A model generated the notes under the pieces. The model saw nothing but the letters and a program-made list of their open reading frames with translations, searched no databases and was not told where the DNA came from. From NCBI GenBank assembly GCA_028565715.1, contig JAOXYC010194687.1:1-12003 (forward strand): DNA of 12,003 bases. The letters are read 5' to 3'. Both the position numbers and the translations under genes were made by a program. This stretch comes from Phoronis pallida (taxonomy: Eukaryota > Phoronida > Phoronidae). This document shows positions 1 to 9,300 of the stretch, piece by piece (position 1 is the first letter of the stretch; the number at the start of each line of letters is the position of its first letter).

Positions 1-264
1 AATCCTTGGCAACTTTTCTGAATTAATTTATTTGTAGAATCATAAAATCTTTGAAATGTGTTTGACAAGTTGTTTTTATTTTATTCATTTCATGACTGCT
101 AACTGGGAGGAAATTTGTCAGCTTTCAAGATCATTAGTTTGAATTATTATTATAATAATGGGTTTGAGTAGTAGAATGGGCGTGGTAAATTTAGTGAATG
201 TTATTGAATAATTTGTTTTTTCAGAAAAAAGTATTAAGATTTAACATAGTTTTGTTGATTGCAG
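1..264 (+). other. 3' part of an intron (upstream end outside the window)
   Basis: The stretch is AT-rich, has no sustained reading frame, and ends in a T-rich tract and gcag directly before the first recognisable codons. It holds a 14-bp perfect palindrome made of att/ata units at 146-159, probably just low-complexity DNA. The donor lies to the left of the window. Confidence 0.85.
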
Positions 265-399
265 GCTTGCCCTATCGGCCCTGAGGCTAATATTCTCCAC
301 CCCTGTGCTGAACAATGTAAAAGATTATTGTTACACGAACCAATCTTGGCCATCGATGATGTTCAAGTTTTGAAAGCAACTTCATACAAAGGCTGGAAG
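265..399 (+). CDS. GLT1: GOGAT exon 1 of window: start of central domain
   Basis: Forty-five codons (residues 1-45) open with [18 protein letters not shown], the conserved beginning of the glutamate synthase central domain. The glutaminase domain with its N-terminal catalytic cysteine must lie upstream. The acceptor is gcag at 261-264 and the donor is AAG|gtagga at 400. Both ends are phase 0, so the exon adds whole codons only. It ends in YKGWK. Confidence 0.93.
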
Positions 400-3300
400 G
401 TAGGAATGTATCTGTAATAGAATTGTAATGTTGAATATGTTATGCCAAAAAACGCTTATGACATTGTTGTAATTGGAAAGTGATGATTTTTTTTTCTGAA
501 ATAACTGAAGTATTCTTTCTTCACAAGTTGGTTTATTTGCCTAAAGAATCAACTTTTTCTAAATGCTGCATGAATAATGATTCTTAATTATATAAAGCAA
601 TTCAGAAATTTTTGTGATGAGAGAAACATAAGAATCCAGCATACGCTAAGTTGCTAGACTCTTGTCATGTCTCCAGAGAGTGTACCGCTACATGATAGTC
701 TACTAAACAAATCCAAACCATTGTAGACAAAGCAGATCGACATGGTGTTTCCAGTCTCAGAGGGTCCAGGAGGCCTGGTGAAAGCCCTGGACAGGATCTG
801 CACAGAGGCCGAGGCGGCGGCTAACGGTGGCTACACATTGATTCTACTCTCTGACAGGAAGGCTGACAGGGACTTTGTACCCGTCAGGTAATTCTATCAT
901 TGAGTATCCAGTTTTGCTATTTCTTGAAGTTTCTTTTACAGAAAGCAAAGATTGTCTTGCTTTTTAGCAGTTGGTAATTTTGAAATATGTTCTGTAATAT
1001 ATTTCAACTCAAATATTCCATCTTAGTAGAGGCAGAGACCGTATATATAGAGACTAGAAACTCTACAATGTTGCCGTGTAAAAAAGCGTGCACGCGAGTT
1101 TTGCTTACAGCAGACGGGGCGCTACTAGCGGTACCTATTGGACATTGAGTAATTTCTTAGCCGTAAGCAGGAAACACAGGGAGATCGGGCAACTTTGAGC
1201 TGCGATAACTTCCGAAATAATTGACGAAATATTGCTGTAATGGCAATTATTTGCTAAGTCAAGTACAAAGATAAGTAAAATCGACACATACAATTGAACA
1301 GACAAGAATTAAAAATTGACGCACGCAATAATTATAAGAGTTTTCCGTCTTATCAATTATAAGGTCTTTGGTAGAAGATAGGTAACGATGTGAAAATATT
1401 TGAAATGTTTTTGTATTACAGCAATGGATATGAAATGGACAACTTAAACTCTGATCATTTTAAAAGTCATGACAATTCCTTTTACTCTCACTATTCATGA
1501 CACATGTCAATCATTTCATTTCAGCGCCCTCCTTGCTCTCGGTGCCACCCACCATCACCTCATCCGTAACAAGCTGAGGATGAAGGTGGGCTTGATTGTG
1601 GAGACGGGCGAGGCTAGAGAAGTGCACCACTTCTGCGTGTTGCTAGGTTACGGAGCCGACGCTGTCTGTCCGTACATGGTGTTTGAGACGACAAGTCGCC
1701 TGAGACAGTTTGGAACCCTGGAGAAACCCTTCTCTGATGATGAAGTGTTTGTGAATTATATGGCTGCATGTGCACGTGGTATCTCTAAAGTCATGGCTAA
1801 GATGGGCATCTCCACTCTTCACAGTTATAAGGTATGGTTTATACTTAATGTGCTATGTCTTGATGGTTCATATATCTGAGCCACCTTAGAAAATTATTCT
1901 TTTTTTAAGGGTTTTTCCCCATTTTGTAAAAATCCTATTTTCAACATTACTTTTATTTGAATTGTGTCATAATAAATTGATTTATATCATTTTCCTACAC
2001 CATTTTTACTTTTGCAACTGAGCAGGTAAATACAATTGCCATTATATAATTAGACATTCAAAGTGAGAAAAAATAAATTTTATTGAATGATTGAAAAAAC
2101 TGAAGAATATTACATAATTTATTTGTAAATAGGGTGCCCAGATCTTCGAGGCTGTTGGACTGAGTCAGGATGTGATTGACAAGTGCTTTGTGGGCACTGC
2201 CTCACGTCTTGGAGGCTGCACATTTACTGAACTTGCGAGAGAGGTGGGTCATACGTCTGTTCTCATTGAATGATATTTGTCAAACATTTTGTGTCACTAA
2301 ATCATGTCCAATTCTTTTGAATTTGATGAGTAAACATATGCTTCATCATGAACTAATAATTTTTCAACCTGGCTAATGAAGTGTTGGTTTCACCGATTTG
2401 AAAAACAAGAAAGCTTTAGATCTTCAATGTCTTTGCTTAGGTTCATATGGTTTTAAAGATAATTTCTATAGGCCCCACACTTTTCTGTTACTTTTAAGAA
2501 AATATCAAATCTATTTCTCAACATAAAAGTCAACTAAAGTGATCTTACCTTCTAGGCCCTGGCTCGTCACTACTTTGCCTACAGGCGTTCTGTAGGTGAC
2601 CAGTACGCTGGCAACAACCCAGGATTCTATCATTGGCGTCTTGGTGGTGAGAAACATATGAATGATCCAGAGACCATCGGCTTCTTGCAGGTAACATGAT
2701 GAATTCAATCGGCTCCACTTTGGCTAATACACGCTCAAGTCAGCCACAAAATGTTTTTGTCATTTGAAGTGGTCAACTATCAAAAACAGACTAGTTTTCA
2801 TTTGCTTTTGAAAACCTTCTAAATAATTTGAAGAACATAAAAGATATTTCCTGCTTCTAATATGTCCAATTTCTACCACATTGTTTGATTTAAGGATGCC
2901 AGTCGCACTAAGAATACGAATGCTTACACCAAGTTTGTGGAGTCGGCCAATGAGAGTGCTAAGGCGTGCACGTTACGTGGACAACTGGATTTCATATTCA
3001 ACGAGACGGCCATTGATATATCTGAAGTAGAACCAGCTGCTGAGATTGTAAAGCGTTTTGCTACAGGTAACATATGGTTTATAAGTCCCATTTCAACATT
3101 GTGAAACTGTCCCATCATTACCTTATTTTTACCAAAAGTAAAACACCAGAGTCTGGTATCTTCACAAATAATGAAATAAGTTATTACAATTTAATCTTCC
3201 TGATCTTCATTTGGATACATTACAGATGGAATTATGACATCAACGTAATGGTTGGATTTAACCCAACAGTGGGTGGTTTGGCTAAAATGGAAATGCCTTC

Positions 3301-6300
3301 CCTGTCCCCATACCTTTTAGTGGGAATACCCTTCATTTGTGTTTTTGGAATGATGCGGTTTAAGCCCTCTTCAAGCTTCATTCTTATGTTGTGTTACAGG
3401 AGCCATGAGTTTTGGTAGTATCTCCATTGAGGCCCACACAGCATTAGCTAAGGCCATGAACAGCGTGGGTGCCAAGTCTAATACGGGAGAAGGTGGGGAG
3501 AAACCTGACCGTTATCTACCAACCAAAGACCCATTGAATAATGTGCGCTCAGCTATTAAACAGGTGGGCTATTTAAACTTTTTGTATTTATTTTGCTCTT
3601 TTTAAAACGTGTCATAACATGTTAGGGTTGGTTGTTTCTTTCACTTTGCTGAATTGTCAGAGAACATTTGCTGGAAATATTGATGTGGTATTCGTGGGCC
3701 AGATCTTCCTAAGTCATGGTTCCCAGTTTTTGGTCAAATCTTAAACAATTGTGCTTTGTCCTTATGTGTTGATGCTTGAAACAGATTTGCTTGTTCGCAA
3801 TTTTGAAATATGCCTTGTGGTTTAACCAAGTTGAAAATGGCTTAATGGCTTTTTACGGTATGCTTTGACCTTTGAGCATTGATATACAGCAAACTATTCT
3901 CTGGCAGCCTTAAATTTATATACCAAATCTCATCTAATTTTAACCATTCAATCGTGCATTAAATGATAAAAGTGTGACAGTAAAATTGAGGAATTTCAAT
4001 AATTTTTACAAGCTTATAAATTTGTTTCTCATGACTATTAACTGTGTAATTCTTCCTCATTTTTCAATGGTGATGTTTACTCTCTTGAAAGTTCTCGTGC
4101 AATAACCACACAATGCTTAAAACAAAATGGCCGCCACATACATTGTACTGTCTGTAACATCTCTGCCTATGTATCGCCCTGCCCATGTCATGTGGACATG
4201 CACATAATGCTAGTTTCTTTCCAGAACAAAGTTTGTGTCAAACAATCGTGGAGCACGATGCGGCTGGCTGTCACAGCACGTTCCTGTCAGCCCCTCGGCT
4301 TTGGATTCATTTAATAAGTAGACATGACCTGATTAGCGTTAGTGGTATTTGTACCTCCTTTACAGGAGATCTATTTTTAATAGGTGTCAATGTTTTTGTA
4401 AAACAAAATAATTTTTTTGGCTAAATTTTTTTTAATCCCTTTATGTCCTGCCAAAAATTGTAACTGAGTTTTTTCCTGTTGAATTCCAATTCTGTTCTGC
4501 GAGCAATTTTGGTGGTAGTTTCTTATATGTGTATTAGGGGGGCTGTTCAGCAAAGGGCACAAACTTGACTTGGACATGTGAAAAATATGAAAGCCCCTTA
4601 ATTTTACTTTTTGAAATGATGTGTTTGTTGGCATTTGAAAATTAAAGTTAAAATCAACTTTGGGTTTCTTTTGATGAACAGTTCATGACTTAAAATCTCA
4701 CAAATATTTTGGACTAAACAATTGTAAAAGCCACCAACTTGTAGTTGATCACTTAGGGAACTTGAACATGATGTATGGTTCCACATTTGTTTGGAACAAA
4801 GTCATAGTGAGTAAAATGACACAAAATTTTTGTAATGTACTAAACAATAAGATAATTTTAATATCCTTATTTAAGAAAACGTTCATTGATTTTATTTATT
4901 TGGCAATTATGAAGTCTCATATTAGATGCGTTCGTACTTAGTCATGAACATAATTGTTCTTAACAAGTTTTTAAAGAGTTCTCATTCTTGACAGGTTGCT
5001 AGTGGACGGTTTGGCGTTACAAGTGCCTATTTGGCAAATGCTGATGATCTCCAGATCAAGATGGCGCAGGGGGCAAAACCAGGTGAAGGTGGTGAACTTC
5101 CTGGATACAAAGTGACCAAGGAGATTGCCAAGACGAGAAACTCAATTCCTGGAGTGGGGTTGATTAGCCCTCCCCCACACCACGACATCTACTCCATCGA
5201 GGACTTGGCCCAGCTGATCTATGATCTAAAGTGTGCTAACCCTGTAGCAAGGATCAGTGTTAAACTGGTGTCAGAGGTCGGTGTGGGGATAGTGGCTGCA
5301 GGTGTGGCTAAGGTGAGACTTATTTCTGTATAGCCTGGCAAAAAAGCTTCAACAGAACATCTCAACATTATTGTATTACTGACTGACAGGGTGGGATTGG
5401 TTTACTTAAATGACAACTTCCCAGAAGCACATTTAAGATTTGCAGCACACATTTATCATCACAAGAACCTGCTAACCCATTGGTGTACTGTAGAGCTAAT
5501 ATACTTGTTTGAAGTCAGACTTATAAGAAAATAAAAGATCACTGCATGCAGACATTCCTTTAAACTGGTGTCTTACCTTAAAACAAATTTAAAGCTATGA
5601 ATGTTTCCTTTCAGGGTAAAGCCGAACACATCACCATCTCTGGACACGATGGTGGTACCGGGGCCAGCAGCTGGACAGGCATCAAGAATGCAGGTCTCCC
5701 CTGGGAGTTGGGAATCTCAGAGACTCACCAGACCTTAGTCATGAATGACTTGCGTTCAAGGATAGTCCTGCAGGCTGATGGACAGATCAGAACTGGTGAG
5801 TGGTTACTAGTCAAAGGTTAAACCCATGGTGTCTTTCAGGACTGCCATTCAAATCACGTTAATTTGTATGCAGGCTTATAGACAAATGTGGTCAAAGCAA
5901 ATAAAAACGATTACTGGCAGTAAGCTGTTTTCTGAAGTGATCCACAATAATTTGTTAAAAGAAAATCATTTATAGACAGTTTTGCCAAAAAATATCAGGA
6001 AGGTCATTTTGCATTTCCCAAATAATTCTGTTTTTGAGGTATCAATTGACAAAAAAGATGACATCATTTTGATTCATCCATTATGCCATTGAGCTGATCA
6101 AACTTTTTAATAACCCTAATTTTTGTTCAATATCAACTATTTTTTGCATTTAGGTCGAGATGTGTGTATAGCAGCTATGTTGGGGGCAGATGAGTTTGGA
6201 TTCTCCACAGCACCATTAATAGTGCTGGGTTGTACAATGATGAGGAAGTGTCACTTAAATACATGTCCTGTAGGGGTCGCCACTCAGGTATGAGTTCTAC

Positions 6301-9300
6301 AGCATTGTTAAATAAAATGTTTTGGTAAACATAGAAAGTTTTGTGCCTTCTCTCCTTTGTCTAATATTTATTGTATTATACATTGGGGTCTTAGTGTCCT
6401 ATGCAATAACTGGGTAAATTTAAAGGTGTTAGGCCATGGAGATCTCATCAGTCATCATTTCTAAGGAATCATGATAGGTTTAATGTTCACATTGCTGTGC
6501 TTTTTCATGCAGTCTGCTTACAGAGAAACAGTGCCCTGACTTGTCCAAATAAAGTGAGGTTTCCAGGTTGGCTGGCCCATTACTAAACACCAATAAGTGC
6601 CACAATTCAACTAGTGCATCAAACTTATTTTATAATTTAGTATTGTCTTTACAGGACCCTGTTTTGAGGAAGAAGTTTGCTGGACAACCAGAACATGTGG
6701 TCAACTTCCTGTTTATGCTGGCTGAAGAGGTGCCATTCTTTGTTTATTTTTATTTGGCGTCATCATGTAGTCATTTGAAGCTGCATTTATATAGTCCTAC
6801 AATTCATACAGTCACGTAATTCATCACCAAGTTGAAATTGTGTTACCTTTATTTAAAACTTACAAAATAAGTGAAACTAAATAAAAATAAAATTTAGCAG
6901 CAAAGAGATGTTTTGATAAGAATTTCAGAGTTATTGAACTTATTTCATGAAGTCAATTCAATGTGCTCATAGCCTTCCCTCCATTTTAGGACTAAATTTC
7001 AGTTTTGAAAGATATTTTAAATGCCTGTTGTTTTTGCAGATTCGCTCGTTCATGGCCAAGATGGGCTTCCGTACCTTCCAAGAAATGATTGGCAGAACTG
7101 ATAAACTGAAGCCAAAACCCGATGCTGAGAACCTAAAAGCCAACTTGTTGAGCTTTGATAAAATCCTGAAGAATGCCCTGGAGTTCAGACCCGATTGCAA
7201 CATTGTTGGAGGAACTGTTCCACAGGAGTTTGCAATGGAGAAACGCATTGTATGTTTGTTTTTGAAAATTATTCAAAAGATTTGATGTTTTTATCATGTT
7301 ATTTTATTAGATTAATTTTCATTATACATTTGAAGATTTTTTCTTTTTATTTTTCCAGAGAAGGAAGGAAATATTCAGTATAAAAAATGGCTTTTATACC
7401 TTACTTTTCTGTTTATAATTAACAGGGTCATGATATTTCGTAATTTTCCCAAAGTAATGCACTTCTTCTTTCATTGCCAGGACAACAAGCTGATAGAGCA
7501 GTCGATGGAGGTATTGGAGAAGAAAGCCAAAGATGTACATATTAATATGACAATCACTAATGAAGACCGAGTATTTGGGGCCACCCTCAGTTATGAAATC
7601 TCAAAGTAAGATTTAAGTCTAGCAAAATATAGGTTATATGCACATTTTTAGCTAGATATATGTGTTGTGAACTTACAATTTGATACTTTCTCTGTTCTCA
7701 CCAAGTTATGGACTTACATTTTTCTCTGTAATATATTGAGGTTTAAATTTATTTAAAATCCAAATTATTTGTATACAAATTTCTTGCATTGCATGTAATC
7801 AGCCTGTTAGACTTTTGATAATTTACCTTTGATTTTTTTTCTGCTACTTTGATGAAAATTGTATGAAATCCAATTTGATATGATTACAGGCGTTATGTAG
7901 AGGAGGGCCTACCAGCCAAGTCCATCAACATTCACTTGACCGGGTCAGCAGGTCAGGCATTCTGTGCTTTCCTGGCTAAGGGAGTGTATGTAGAGTTGGA
8001 AGGCGATGCTAATGATTACGTTGGAAAGGTAAGGCATTCTTGTCCATGGTCTCTGTAATAAAAGCATGGCTTTTATCTACTGTTGAAATCATTTGCGGCC
8101 TTTCGATATTCAGCATACACTGAACACATGTGTGAGAACTCTTGCTCATTCACATGCTCACTGTATATTTTGACAGTAAAATAAAATAAATTTAATATTC
8201 TGACTCTTGGTTGATGGTTACTCTGCAAAAAACATTTGACAATTGTGGTTGTTCTAATATTTACCAGATAATAAAAATTTATTTACCAGATTATTTAATT
8301 ATTTATTTTTAGGGCTTGTCAGGTGGTGAAATAGTCATCTATCCACCAAAGATCAGTCCAGTTTCAGAAGACTCTGTCATGAACATCATTGTTGGCAATG
8401 TGTGTCTGTACGGTGCAACGAGTGGCAAGGCATTCTTCCGGGGTCAATCAGCTGAGAGGTTCTGTGTGCGCAACTCTGGAGCGACGGCTGTTGTTGAGGT
8501 TTGGGCTTACATTAGTTCAAGTAAGAAAAGGAAAGTTTTTTTGTTGAAGGTCACATTTCGTGAAAAGAAGCGTTAAACCCTTTTCAGTGATATGTGAATT
8601 TATTTGTTAAAATTTGTAAAATCTACCAACACGCAGATTGAATAGGAAGATTGTTAACCATAGCGCATGTGTCATTAACATGATTGAACCAACTCACATT
8701 GCAGGGTGTTGGTGATCATGGTTGTGAATACATGACTGGTGGTCGTGTTGTCATCCTGGGCAGGACTGGAAGGAACTTTGCAGCTGGCATGTCTGGAGGT
8801 TTTGCTTACTGTTTGGATGAGTGAGTTCATTAAAGTTTCGCACTGATTTATTTTAATAATTGCAAATTACAAAGAATAAGAGAACAATTAAAACGCAAGA
8901 CTTTTGAATCTGGTTTATTGAAATACGTGACGAGTTTCAATCGAAAGTGTTCGACTTCATGATCACAATGCCGCCAAAATTATGGCTAACTCAAAGGAAT
9001 GAAATATCACATGGCCCTATTCACAGGATTGTTAAACATTCTTGAAGCACAATGTTTGGACTATTATGCTTTCTATGTAATATCGGAAGAGAAGGTGATT
9101 GTGCCATGAGAAAAGATGATATTAGTGGTTTGTGAAGCAGATTGATGATCTGAGAAGCTTATTGATATTTGTGAATCCAATGGTTTCTTTCCACTGAACT
9201 TAGGCCCTACCTATGAGTGTGCCTTTCATAACATCCTATATTTTTCTACTACAGAGACAAAACATTTCATAGCCGCTGCAACATGGAGACAGTGGACTTG

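Larger units (their letters stand above)
888..1524 (+). other. Intron 2 (637 bp) with a GC-rich palindrome block
   Basis: A phase 2 GT-AG intron ending in tttcag. Its middle, roughly 1030-1210, is richer in GC and CpG than the flanks and carries several short palindromes, annotated separately. No coding frame continues through it. The ATG at 1469 lies in the intron and is not a start, although its frame runs into the exon. Confidence 0.85.

Noticed and set aside
143-159. Att/ata palindrome as a regulatory site
   Set aside because: It is simple AT repeat sequence in an intron, with nothing to set it apart from low-complexity DNA.
480-512. C-box-like gtgatga at 480-486 in intron 1 followed by ctga words
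   Set aside because: The ctga words lie only 10-25 nt downstream, and there is no D box at a plausible distance or closing stem.
1469-1879. Open frame with an ATG at 1469 that could look like a separate 136-residue gene
   Set aside because: The ATG is in intron 2. Only 1525-1831 has GOGAT similarity, and the ends are intron sequence read through by chance.
3074-3418. Open frame of 114 codons across intron 6 into exon 7
   Set aside because: Its translation is hydrophobic low-information sequence with no motif, and it ends just after the real exon starts, in a different frame.
4185-4634. Open frames on both strands inside intron 7
   Set aside because: Neither shows a domain, start context or codon pattern like the exons. 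Such lengths are expected by chance.
6967-7248. Minus-strand frame of 93 codons overlapping exon 12
   Set aside because: It is the antisense shadow of a conserved coding exon and has no recognisable protein features.
9110-9200. Possible C/D-box snoRNA in intron 16 (gatga and ctga words)
   Set aside because: Box order and spacing do not fit a C/D snoRNA, no terminal stem is seen, and such words are common in AT-rich DNA.
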